Position numbers and translations under genes: made by a program
Notes under the pieces: generated by a model
Told to the model about the DNA's origin: nothing
The model's database searches: none
Seen by the model: the letters and a program-made list of their open reading frames with translations, nothing else
Shown here: positions 1 through 9,996 of the stretch, piece by piece
How positions within the stretch are numbered: position 1 is the stretch's first letter
Layout of the letters: each line of letters starts with the position of its first letter
Source: Euperipatoides rowelli
Lineage: Eukaryota > Onychophora > Udeonychophora > Euonychophora > Peripatopsidae
Reading direction: 5' to 3' (one strand)
DNA length: 19,166 bases
Assembly: GCA_003024985.2 (NCBI GenBank)
Contig: PXIH01S0017657.1

Positions 1-211
1 CTTAATTATACACAAAAAAATAACTTATTTTCTTAAAAACATAACTAGTTTTCAAAAATATAGATATTTAGGGATATATTAGCATTAAAATCATTCCAAA
101 TATTTATGTTTTATATTTCACCTACTATGGACCACTTTCTGTGGAATCACCCTATACAATGATGATCGCGTAAACACAATATCAATGTAGAATTTTTAAT
201 GACAATAATTT

Positions 212-1985
212 AAATACAAAACATTTGTACAAGAGTGTCTTGCTGAAGTTAATGACAAAAATCTTTTTTTATGTCTCAGCCTAATTAAGAAAGTGAACAC
301 CGAGGTCTTCTACGATTTTAAAAGAACTCTTTTAAGTTCTCGACTACTGTAAAATCTCTTAAAAGTGATGTGTGACTCTTTCCAAGACTGTTTTTAGTGA
401 CCAGAAACAGAAATTTAGATCTGAATTTTTCAAACATGAGAATTCTACATACCCACCAGCATTGTCTTCCGATGTAGTATGCAACAATATCACAAGTTGA
501 GATTGTTTAAAAATTGGAACAAATCGTAGTTCATATGTCAATATTATATATGATGGGCATTGGGCAGCAGTTGTTCACAATATCCCACCACATGGAAACG
601 TACAGAGTAGGCCTACTGCAACAGAGAATTTAAGTCGCACATCAAAAAGGATATATTGACAATTGCAAAGATTTTTGATTAGATCTCATGTGGGATTTAT
701 ATTCCCCAGTTTGAAAAAGATCATTAGAGATAGGCTAATAGAGGTGAAGTGAAGTCAGTTCTCCCAGGATCTGCTGAGATACCAAAAAAACTAGAAAGTA
801 TTTCTAAGAAATAGTAGCCTACCAATAAAGAGCAGAGCCCTGCACACAATTTGCTAGGTGCCACTGTAAATAATTAATTTTATTTTGCTAAAGTTGTCAT
901 AAATGATGTTGGAAAAGTCATGTCATCTGTGGCAGATACTAACTCATTGGATGACATCCTTATTTTAGCTATCATTCTAAGATCAGTTTAAGGCATCAGA
1001 TCTTGAGCAACTGAAGGTGCTCTTTGGAGTTGGTTGGCCCAAAACTAAGATACAGTACATAGTACGTAATAAGATTGCATTACCACTTGGCTTAGAAAAA
1101 TCAATGGTATTGAGAGGATTCTATAGCTTTTCTGGCTGTGATAAAGTTGCTGGAAGACATAGAAGTCATTTCATGATGAAGGCCTAACCCAGACATTTGA
1201 CTTTCACAGCTAGTGGTAAATGTCCCACAAGATGTCATTCAGATTCTTGAAACATTTGTTGCAATTTTGTAAGGAAGAACAAGCTGTAGCCTAGAGATAT
1301 TTGACTGACAAGAATATTTTTATTCACCACTAAAGATCATTTTTCAAAATCTGCCACCAACATCTATGACTCTATACCAGCATATATTGAAAGCCTGTTA
1401 TTAAACCATCAAAATATGAGTCAAATCTTGCCAAAAAAACTATTACAAATTCCATCACCAGTAGTGGGGTTGGCTGAAGAAACATGATGAAGGGGCACCT
1501 AACTAGTCCACTATACCAGGAGTATAGGAGGCTTGTCACGAGCTAGTCAGATGATTTCAAGGTGTTTCTGTAAGAGTTCAAGCTTTCCCGTACTTTATTG
1601 TGCACAGATTGTCGAGGGAGCAACGGTCACTACCACAATAGCAGGTAATTATTGTTTGTAATAGAGTTAACCAACTACTTAAAATGGTAATTGTGCCACT
1701 CCCTCTAGTAAATAAAAATAATTCTAAAATTTTATTTATAGGCTAGGCTGATTAAAAAAAAACACCTGGTGACTTTTTTTTTTAGCAAACACGGAAACTC
1801 AATGCTTCTCGTCTAAAAACATACAGGTTTCTAATGAATACTTTCGTTTCGGTCAGTGATACTTTTTTATTTATTTCATTTTAATTATTCTTTTTTTTTT
1901 TCAGTGATGATCCATATAATTGGAATTAGAAGATTTAGATGATATCAGTTCGAGGAAGAAGATTTGGATATCAGACCACTAGGCT
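212..1985 (+). pseudogene. Decayed copy of a high-copy metazoan GCD/WGW cysteine-tail gene family
   Basis: No long frame survives, but collinear protein fragments appear in all three frames in the order I recall for a family of large uncharacterised, probably transposon-associated animal proteins. In order: an open stretch from about 212 ending in EVFYDF near 320; EFFKHENSTYPPALSSDVV at 423-479; a DLMWDLYSP segment at 682-708 followed by SLKK in another frame; an open 60-codon block at 1005-1184 holding FGVG and SFSGCD (GCD at 1134-1142); LPPTSMTLYQHI from 1351; WGW at 1465-1473; then a Cys-rich stretch from 1563 and an acidic tail after an intron. It has many stops and indels, including a TAG where the family usually has Trp (in P-N-stop-S-T-I-P). 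The biochemical role of the family is unknown to me. The copy is certainly inactive; family assignment rests on remembered motifs, not a search. Confidence 0.72.
1645..1904 (+). other. Likely retained intron inside the pseudogene
   Basis: The cysteine-rich coding remnant stops at GCAG followed by GTAATT at 1645. An acceptor with a long T tract and CAG ends at 1904. Immediately after it comes an acidic segment, with codons for E-D-L-D-D and, one frame over, E-E-E-D-L-D. The 260-bp intervening stretch has no coding character. If right, this copy arose by DNA duplication or transposition rather than through spliced mRNA. Splicing itself cannot be shown from sequence. Confidence 0.5.
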
Positions 1986-2331
1986 ACCATTCCTAATGAC
2001 AATACTTTTTCCAAATTCCAGTTAAATACGTTGTCAATAAGATTTTGGCAGAAAATAATGTATTTTATATTCACTTGCTAGCCTACTCTTTGAAAGTTTT
2101 TTTTCCCTTAGTTTATTCTTACACAAATGACATTTTGGTCATGCTATGAAAACTCCACTAAGGATACCGGTACTTAGCTAATAAGTTAAAATAAACCTGG
2201 TAGCCTAATTTTTCATTAAGGGGTAAAATTATGAAGTATACTGGAAAGATCATTATCGATATTGTAGAGCTATTAACAAACTATCATTTAAGAAAAAAAA
2301 TCGACAAAATCTGATTAATGGGAGTAAAATT
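1986..2331. other. AT-rich stretch, nothing recognised
   Basis: No open frame, repeat or structured element stands out. It contains two copies of the TAGCCTA-type motif and two similar short phrases (GTAAAATTATGA) about 100 bp apart near 2223 and 2323, which may be chance. Confidence 0.5.
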
Positions 2332-2517
2332 ATGAGCGGTTTTATATTTCAAGTCAACATCTTTAAAAATGGCGCCCACATGCCGCATTCAAGAGTTGTC
2401 AGCGTGTCTTCTGACCTAAAATCGTTCTCAAGGCTCTACAGAACATGTGGGCAACGTGACACCTTCTTAACAAGATTTGCAGTTTTTTTCGATGAACCAC
2501 TTCTTCCTCTTGTATAA
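2332..2517 (+). other. Unassigned 61-codon open frame in a local GC-richer island
   Basis: The frame runs from ATG at 2332 to TAA after 2517 and encodes 61 residues with no motif I recognise. The block at about 2370-2480 is clearly richer in G+C than its surroundings and includes ATGGCGCCC at 2368, which in its own frame reads only 16 codons. It could be an exon fragment, a promoter-proximal island or a relic of a mobile element. No ribosome- or splice-related signal decides between these, so coding status is unproven. Confidence 0.15.
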
Positions 2518-3323
2518 GATAAGGCAGCTATTTTAAGAACAAATTTCAACTCTTATTAAATGCAAAACCTTCGACATATAAAAAAATATTTTCAGTGCAA
2601 CAGAGCACTAAACATTTTTAGAATATGAAGCAAATTAAAACATTTTGTAACTTAGCACAAAATATAATTTTTCAAACAGGAGATTTTAGCAGCATAAACG
2701 CCTAATAATTATTAGAATTTAGCCCAGCTTCGCTTAATAATCTTCAGAAAGTGTTGCACCGTATAACTTTTTGAAATTAAAAAAGTTATTGACAGGGATA
2801 AGATCCCTTTAGTTCCAGAAATTCAAAAAACTAAACTGTCGGCCAGTGCTGATAAGCAGGTATTTTTATTTTTTGCTACATCTACAAAAAATATTTTGTG
2901 ATTTCAAGCATTCAAGTTTGAGCATTTTTTTGATTTCGGTCAGCTAGATAACATTTCTTTCCTAATAAACAAATGAAGAAGGCATTTTTAAAACATTTTA
3001 AAAGTGATTAAAATTCTTCTTTCAAATGAGGTTTCTCTTCATTCCAGCTAAATGTTCATGAGCGACACAATTGGTTCCAACTTGCATGGTTCGCCACCTG
3101 GTGCTGACCTCGTTAACATAAATTATTGTCCGACACAAACCTGAGTTCAGAAGATGCTTGACGAAAAAAGCAAAAGCAAAAAAAAAAAATGAAGAGGAAA
3201 CAGTTTTTACAAATTAAAGTCTGATGGATGGTTGAACTAAAATTACAAAGGATGTCCAGAGTCCAGCTCCTAAGATAATTCAGCTCTGTTAATAATAAAC
3301 TTTGGTGAATCTCAAAACATAGG
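2518..3323. other. AT-rich region; possible 3' UTR of the minus-strand exon candidate at its right end
   Basis: No supported gene. If 3324-3368 is a terminal exon on the minus strand, the adjacent lower-coordinate sequence would be its 3' untranslated region. A slightly GC-richer patch at 3060-3120 has no recognisable product in any frame. Confidence 0.3.
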
Positions 3324-3368
3324 CTACTTGAGTAATTCATCGGCCACCATCTTGCCAAGATAGTTGAG
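3324..3368 (-). CDS. Candidate terminal coding exon of an unidentified gene
   Basis: Read on the minus strand, a textbook acceptor (TTATTTTCCTTTCAG) ends at 3369. It is followed by 15 codons, LNYLGKMVADELLK and a TAG stop at 3324-3326. The coding-like block is short, so the main evidence is the acceptor quality and the balanced codons in an AT-rich setting. Just upstream (higher coordinates, about 3390-3470) another open minus-strand stretch includes the phrase LMIDAQKAFQ, which resembles motif A of some LINE reverse transcriptases (normally DAQKAFD). The whole locus could therefore be a decayed retroelement instead. I do not recognise the protein, and no preceding exon was identified with confidence. 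Confidence 0.25.
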   Translation of the reverse strand, partial: LNYLGKMVADELLK

Positions 3369-3660
3369 CTGAAAGGAAAATAACAAATCTTAATGGCACG
3401 GGCGGTTGCAGCACAATCTGAAAGGCTTTCTGGGCATCAATCATAAGAATTGAAGGCGATTGTGGTACGGTGGATGGTTATATTTGTTTCATGGAGTTTA
3501 TCAGACTTATCAACAATTTGGTCTAAATGTCATGACAGGCTACAATGAACTAACAGTACTTGTACGGAAATAACTAGACTGGTTATCTTTACAAATTTCC
3601 ATTTATATTATTCACAACTTCAACTTGTGAGATACAACAACGGCAAGATTACAGTTTAGG

Positions 3661-3881
3661 CTCCCCCCCCCTCCCCCCGATGATCACCGTTTAACTATTT
3701 TATTACCGGAACAGTCTTAACATGAAACCTAACTTCAACTACTTGTGAAATCCAAGTCCTAACCCTAGGATAAACAAGAGTTGCAATAAATTATAACCCT
3801 TTTTGGATATTTTTAACCTTAAAATTAGAATAACCTATGTACAGTAGTATATATGGTGTTCATATGGGGGGAGGGGGGGAC
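3661..3881. mobile_element. Small foldback-like element with C-rich inverted ends
   Basis: The left end reads C-T-C9-T-C6 followed by GATGATCACC. The right end is its imperfect reverse complement: GGTGTTCATAT followed by G6-A-G7-A. The two ends lie about 165 bp apart, with unremarkable AT-rich sequence between, and no open frame. This fits a tiny non-autonomous DNA transposon, but I see no convincing target-site duplication. The long C and G runs could also form i-motif, G-quadruplex or hairpin structures. Confidence 0.45.
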
Positions 3882-3933
3882 TGTAAAGTGAAATCTAGCT
3901 TAACAGCAAACCTCCATAACATTGTGAATATAA

Positions 3934-4101
3934 CTGGGTAGAGGGGTGTCAGGATATGCAGACTGGCTCTCGCCTACAGATGAACGATTTACAAATGAGA
4001 GACAGAGGGTTAGGGTAGAAGTAGCAGAAGCCACTCCGACTAAACCAGACAATTACAATAAGGTAAACCTAGCTTATAGGACTAACGTAATTCATATTTA
4101 A
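3934..4101 (+). other. Exon-like open frame, product unknown
   Basis: A 55-codon frame, opened by an upstream TAA at 3931 and closed by TAA at 4099-4101. It has hydrophilic, well-balanced content (for example DWLSPTDERFTNERQRVRV) and higher GC than its surroundings. An AAG-GTAAAC sequence at 4060-4067 would serve as a splice donor. The upstream acceptor is poor, with no clear pyrimidine tract. The reverse strand is also partly open here. I do not recognise the sequence; it could be an old exon or transposon coding remnant. Confidence 0.2.
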
Positions 4102-4973
4102 ATTTGTGACTTGAATAAATTAGAATGAATTGCACATGCAAGGAAGTTGTCTGTTTTATCAATGTTTACGATTTATAATTGATCAGATTATGCAGCAATG
4201 CATTTACTAAAATAGTAAAGCTTTGCTCGATCGCAAACAAAACTTAGTTATTCATTGAATGCACAAACCAAGCAAACTTTATTTCATGATTCATTAAAAT
4301 ACACACATAAAAAAATATCCCAATTTAGTGGCAACGACTGGATTTTTTTTGTTGCCAGAATAGAAATGGATACAGCCCCCATTTTTTATTCAGTTAAAAA
4401 TTTATGTTAGAATTGGTTAGCCTTTTATTAAAAAAAAGTAGCCTATGTTTTTTTTAAGCATGCACTATAGTGGCAGCCTAATTCTATCATGATAAGCTAG
4501 AAAGCCATAAATGAATATGGCGTGCTCAAATTTAAGAAAATATTTTTCATCTATAGAATATAGGCTACTGGTATGTTAATTTTAATTGACATCACACCTA
4601 CTGTAAATTGTATGACAGAAACTAAAATGTTTTTGACATGTTCAATGAAACTCAAGAGTTTCCTATTATTTAGGCTAACTACTTGATTGCCCAATTTAAT
4701 GCAAAATCATAAAAAATGTTATTCAAACTTTAGACTGCATTGGGCCTAGTCAATTTTGGATTTTCCATTTATCAGGGTTTTTTTTTAAAATTTATTTACA
4801 TTTTTAGAATAGGCTATCGTACGGGCAAAAAGTAAACATCGATCAGAAACCTCCCCTCTAGGCTAAGTGATGCATTAATTAATTTCACTTGCTTTGAACA
4901 TCTCAAATTACGATAGTATGCAAAATTAACATTTCCAGGTTGGATGTTCAGCTTGTCTTATTGATAATAATAA
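4102..4973. other. AT-rich stretch, nothing recognised
   Basis: Contains several TAGGCTA-type motifs and poly-T/poly-A tracts but no open frame, tandem repeat or hairpin that I could support. Confidence 0.5.
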
Positions 4974-5169
4974 TGCATTTATAAAAGGTCAAATGGACAA
5001 TTTACCCACTTATGAAAAAGTTATTTTGACCTAGCTCTAAAGGTTGCTAGAGTACGAGTCTGAGCCTATATATTTTAACATTTTTTTAAACTTGAAATCT
5101 AATGATTTTAAAATTAACTGACATTGACCGTCAGACATTATTTAAAAAACTTATTTCTTCAAAGATCAA

Positions 5170-5465
5170 GTCATGCATCCCAAGATGCTCAATCCATAAG
5201 TTTCTAATTGTTAATCATGCATCTCGAGATGCTCAAACAGTATCTGATGACAACTGTGCATCTTGAGAGGCTCTAGAAACAAGATTTCTGATGACGTTTG
5301 AGCATCTCGAGATGCTCAATTATTAAGTTCCTGATAACAATTTGCATATACAAGCAGTTTATGATAATCAAGAATCTCGAGACTCAATTAATTTCCTGAA
5401 GACAATCGGGTATCTCAAGGTGCTCCATAAAAATGTTTTTGATGACAATCGGACATCTACCTCAA
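5170..5465. repeat. Palindrome-bearing minisatellite, array 1 (about 43-bp unit)
   Basis: About seven to eight degenerate units, each with a core like GCATCTCGAGATGCTCAA followed by an AT-rich spacer and TTTCTGATGACAAT. Core positions include 5176, 5219, 5258, 5300, 5372, 5410 and 5453. The best units carry the self-complementary core; others are eroded on one side. The array has the look of an internal minisatellite in a non-autonomous mobile element, though a cluster of protein binding sites is also possible. Confidence 0.75.
5298..5319. repeat. Perfect 22-bp palindrome centred on CTCGAG
   Basis: TTGAGCATCTCGAGATGCTCAA is exactly its own reverse complement. It is the best preserved core of the minisatellite. 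Shorter perfect versions occur at 5219-5232 in the same array and around 6538-6550 and 6584-6598 in the second array. Confidence 0.9.
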
Positions 5466-6249
5466 TAAGTAAAATTGCTTATCTATACAAGTCTAGTAGG
5501 CTAAGTGCCCTTTATGACCATTCAGTCATAAACAATTTTAATTTTTGTATCTACCTGCTCATATTGATGTCTTATTAGTTGCTTGCCCTGATTTTCCTAT
5601 TGAATTTGAGACATCTATAGGCTAGGCTATAGGCTACTTTATGTGAAATGGAGAATAAGAATAATAAACTTTTTTAGATTACGGTCGGTAGGCCTACAGT
5701 AAATAATTTAAAAAAAAAAAAAAACTTTTTATTTCAATAGCATGTTATAGATTTTTTTAAAAAAATGCTGTTAAATTTAAATTAGCTTACCGTACAGTAC
5801 TTTATTGTTGCAAAAAAAAAATGAAACCAGCTAATGATTGGGGTTTTTCTATCTATCAATTACTGTAAACGTATAAAAATGCTATTTTGTTTTTACTGAC
5901 TTTTCATGTTTCCATAGATTTAAAAAATGTTTAAGATAAAATCACAGCTTGACTTTGCCAAAATTGAGAAAATATTTCAATTTGCGGAAGATAAAAGTGA
6001 ACTATAATTTTAAAAGGAAAAAAAATTTGTTGTTAGGACTAGCCTATAATATAGCCTAATCCAATGTAGCCTACACTAAAAAATTATGGGGCCTAATCTG
6101 GTAGGTAAAATTTAATGGTAATCAAATAGCCTACTATATTAGAACTTTTTGGCTTCCTATTCGGCACCTGCCAAATAATTTGTAATTAGTAAGCTATTCG
6201 GCCATTGTAATCCAAAATGGTAGGCCTATTTGGTGCACTCCTAAATAGC

Positions 6250-7356
6250 TATGCATTTTTAAAAGATCAATGGAAAAATTACCCACTTAGAAAACAAAGT
6301 TATTTTGGCCCAGCTCTAAAGGTAAGTTGCTAGAGTACAAGTCATATTGTTTTTCTAAACTTGAAATCTTATGATAAAATTACACTGTGAAATTGACCAT
6401 CGACTTTATTTAAACACTTATTTGTTCGAAGATAGTCATGCATCCCAAGATACTAAATCCATAATAGTTTCTAGCCTAATTGTCAATCATGCATCTCGAG
6501 ATAAATTAACAGTACCATATATCTGATGACAACTATACATCTCGAGATGCTCTATAGGCTAACAAGTTTCTGAATACGGTTGCTCATCTCGAGATGCTCT
6601 AAATACAAATTTTCTGATGATTGAGCAAGTCGAAATACTCATTAAGTTTCTGATGACAACGTGCATCTGGAACAAGTTCTATAAACAGTTCATGATGGCA
6701 ATCAAGATTCTCGAAGCTCTATTAAATTTCGGATGGCAACATAAAAAAGTTTCCGATGACAACCGAGCATCTCAATGAGCTGTATATAAAAAAAGTTCTG
6801 ATAACAATCGGACATCTCAGGATACCTCAATAAGTAGGCTACAGTAACATTGCACCAATTTTCCTATAGAATTTAATATCTATAATTTCATGTGAAATGA
6901 AGGAATAAAAATTTAAAAATTACTGTAGCCTACGGTAAATCTTTATTTTAAAAAATTAACTTTTTATTACAATAGCCTGTTAACAGATTTTTAAAATAAA
7001 TGCCTGTTAAAATAGAAATTACCTGATTGTTGAAAAAAAAATTTAAAAAAATTGAACCAGTTGATAGTATTTTTTATTATTTTGATATCTAATTTTTTAT
7101 TTTATCTATCAATTAAACAGATAAAAATGCTTCTTTTTTTATTGACTTTTCTTGTTCCACAAGAAATTTTAAAAATGTTTTTAAAAGATAAAATCAGAGC
7201 TTGAATTTACCAAAATTCAGACAATATTTCAATTTGCGGAAGATATAGGCTAAGTAAAACTAGGTCTAAACAGTAATTTGAAAAGGAAAAAAATTTTTTT
7301 TTAATAGCTAATCTAATGTTCCTACACTTTAAAATTATAGGCATCAGATAGGTTAA
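6250..7356. repeat. Direct duplication, copy 2 (about 1.1 kb)
   Basis: Same order of landmarks as copy 1, offset by about 1.25-1.28 kb. The flanks on both sides lose similarity: the 6113-6249 spacer is not found again after 7356. This suggests the unit boundaries are real. There is no open frame of note. It contains several poly-A/poly-T tracts and TAGCCTA motifs. Confidence 0.8.
6427..6830. repeat. Palindrome-bearing minisatellite, array 2
   Basis: About nine degenerate units equivalent to array 1, with the CATCTCGAGATGCTC core near 6490, 6538 and 6584 and increasingly eroded units to the right (CATCTGGAACA, ATTCTCGAAGCTC, CATCTCAATGAGCT, CATCTCAGGATACC). Most units keep the TCTGATGACAA half. 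It has more units than array 1, so the arrays changed copy number after duplication. Confidence 0.75.
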
Positions 7357-8560
7357 ATTGATGAGAGTAGCCTAAAATAAAAAATTCCTTTAAAAAAAAA
7401 AAAACTTGTCAGGGCTGAAATGGTTCAACAAATATTCGGTATAACTATATTAGCCTACAGTAATTGTTNTTAAAACTAAGGGCATAAATAGACAAACTCA
7501 TGTCATTGAGAATACAATAATTTGTGCCTGTTTTAAGAAAAATTGGAAATTAACATCTATTTTTCAATAAAGATATAGCCTACCGTATTTGAAAGTTGCA
7601 CAGCCTGTATAGAGTAGTAAAGAAAGCTCTCATCCCAACTTCAATTATAATTCCCTAGCTTCCTACACCCAGTAGTCCTAATAATCTCTAATTTTTACAA
7701 TAATTTATCATTATCTCCCTCTCACAACTTCCACTTTCTATTTCCCTTCCAATTAATCTATATAGCCTACTATTTTTGTTTTTCTTCCCACTAAATTCCA
7801 CATCTTCATTTACTACCCTCTCATTTACTTTAAAAACTTTTAATTTTAATCATTTTCTCATTTAATAGCTTACTTTGTTATATTTCCTTTAACTCACATC
7901 TTGTCTATTTTTTCCCCTTCCTCATCCGCTCATGCTTTTAATTAATTAATTTTCCCTCATATTCTTATTTATCTTTTTCCTATAGGCCTACAGTTTTTGG
8001 AGCCAATATTTTTTATTGCTGATGTGCTTGTTGCCTAACCTGTCTAACCTCAATATAATTATATCTATAGCATCATATTTTGCCATTCTATTAATACTTG
8101 TTACCTTTTCAACTCAATTTATTGTCGCTCTAGTCTATCCATTACTTTATAGGCTCCTAATTTGCAACAACTTTCTTTAAAACATTCTCAATTTTTCACA
8201 AATTGACTAATCTTTCATCTACACTTCCCAATTATTTTTCAATACTTCTGTATTTCTTCCATCTCTACATCATTCCCAATTAGTAAGCTAATAGGCAACC
8301 TTGTGATTAACCAATCATTTTCTACCAATATAGCATATCATGCCTAGATACTTGTCCTTTCTCACGCTAGTTTATCCATCAATATGACACAGTCCAACAT
8401 AGCCTACTGTATAATCTGCTTTCCCTCTAAATTAAATTCCTATCAAAAATATCTTATTCCCGTTTTTCCACCACTGAACTTTCAACTTCCCATTCTTATT
8501 GTCCTTGCTATTTCAATTCAATAGGCTATATGTCGATTAAAACACATTTGGGTACGTACC
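7357..8560. other. No gene; strongly G-poor (pyrimidine plus A) plus-strand segment from about 7620
   Basis: From about 7620 to 8520 the plus strand is rich in C, T and A and very poor in G, with phrases such as CTCCCTCTCACAACTTCCAC. No frame on either strand stays open for long. Such skew can mark an old retroelement in the minus orientation, or a transcription- or replication-linked bias. An ambiguous base is at 7469. Confidence 0.45.
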
Positions 8561-9996
8561 CATTGCATTAAAGTTGGAAAGTTGTCTGGAGCAGCTATGT
8601 AGGGCCTATTGCTGGAGAAGTCACTGAAAAATACTACGTAATTTTTTCAATCACAACTCTCGCGCAAATTTTTTAATTCAATTTTCACTACATATGTGCA
8701 AATAAAACTAGGCTATTCCGAAACAAACTAATTTCAAATTTTTTTTTAAATGTTAAAAAAAAATATTTTTGATTTAAAAATACTTAAACAAACTTTTAAA
8801 AAGTACAAACTTAATTAAATAAAAAAAGTTTTTTTTTTTTTAATTTGTTCTCGAGTTGTAAAATTACTTTGAGATGGAGCAGCACTCCAGCACCCTGGCT
8901 CCAAAGCTGATGGTATCCACTTACAACCCTCATCTAAAATTCCACATAAGCTTAAGTTACTTCCCTAAGTGTTCATACATTCTATAATTTTTAATCTACT
9001 CCTATCCACTATTGTTTATACAACACTTACGGTATCCCACACATCGATCTACCTTGAACACCTTCACCAATGCAAGATTATATTCCACCTTTCTACTCTT
9101 CCCATCATCTCTTCATTCAAACTTCAAGTCAACAGCCTCCTTTTAATGCATGCTAAAAATCTATTTGCATCTCATGCTAGAAAACTTAATCTCCTAAACA
9201 TAAATTTTTCACAGACTTAAACTTTGGCAGGATAGGCTACAGTATAGCCTAAAGAACAAAAAAAAATGGATAAAAAAATTCATTGAAATTTTGTCAAGTT
9301 TAGGTACGGTAGGCTACACAATTTATCTTTCTTTTGTAAAATGTCAAATTTTAGTCAGACTCTCTCCCATCCCAAAATCTGTTGATCTACCCTTTCCCCC
9401 TTTTGACAAAATTTGGCACCAGTCACCACCCCTCCAAATATAAAATAGAAATTTAAAAGAAATAGGCCTATTTACGGTAATGCAAATGACACTTTAATTT
9501 TACCAACATAATCAAAAATTTATTTTAAATTGTCATTATAGTGATGTTTAAACAAAAATTGAATACATTTTTATATCTTGAAATTTTAATGAAAAGTTTA
9601 ACCCAAGTTTAATTAGAAATTTTGTTAAAATTTTAAACTCATTAGATTATAACATCTACCCTACCAATATGATTTTCTATCATTAAGCTTTGAATTTAGG
9701 CTAGGCATACTTACTTAAAAGCTTACCAATGTAATTCAAAATGTAGTTTTAAAATTACTATTTTTTAAAAAAAGCAAATGAGCCTAATTTATTTATGAAA
9801 AGAAATATTTGCAACAAATGTTTTTAAAATAGCCTGAGTAGACTATAGTTTGAATTTTAAATAAAATGTAGGGCCTAGAACTAATGAAATAATTTTAATA
9901 ATATAATCATGCAATTAAATTTCCAATTTAGGCTACTTGTATAAAAACTGAGAAAAAAATATTAGGTCTATTAGTGAACCTACTAGAGAACCTGCT
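8561..9996. other. No gene recognised; AT-rich with a second G-poor patch
   Basis: A short GC-richer phrase at 8875-8935 and a G-poor patch at about 8890-9230 are the only departures from AT-rich background. The 83-codon open frame at 8969-9220 follows from the pyrimidine bias and shows no recognisable domain. From 9240 to 9990 there are only AT-rich sequence and TAGGCTA-type motifs. Confidence 0.4.

Larger units (their letters stand above)
4974..6112. repeat. Direct duplication, copy 1 (about 1.1 kb)
   Basis: Collinear with 6250-7356. Shared landmarks include AAATTACCCACTT-type sequence near the start, AGCTCTAAAGGT followed by TTGCTAGAGTAC, AAACTTGAAATCT, TCATGCATCCCAAGAT, the palindrome minisatellite, CAATTTGCGGAAGATA and a CCTACACT end. 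The copies have substitutions and small indels throughout, so the duplication is old. No coding frame is conserved between them: the open frame at 5342-5578 is not preserved in copy 2. It could be a tandem segmental duplication or two adjacent insertions of one non-autonomous element. Confidence 0.8.

Noticed and set aside
359-541. Minus-strand 60-codon open frame
   Set aside because: It is antisense to the HEN/YPPALS part of the pseudogene, which explains the coding-like composition.
5342-5578. Plus-strand 78-codon open frame
   Set aside because: It runs through minisatellite units and is not preserved in the duplicate copy.
5170-6830. CRISPR array
   Set aside because: Units are degenerate, contiguous and palindromic with no unique spacers of constant length, and the genome is eukaryotic.
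8969-9220. Plus-strand 83-codon open frame
   Set aside because: It sits in G-poor sequence where TGA and TAG stops are scarce; no domain recognised.
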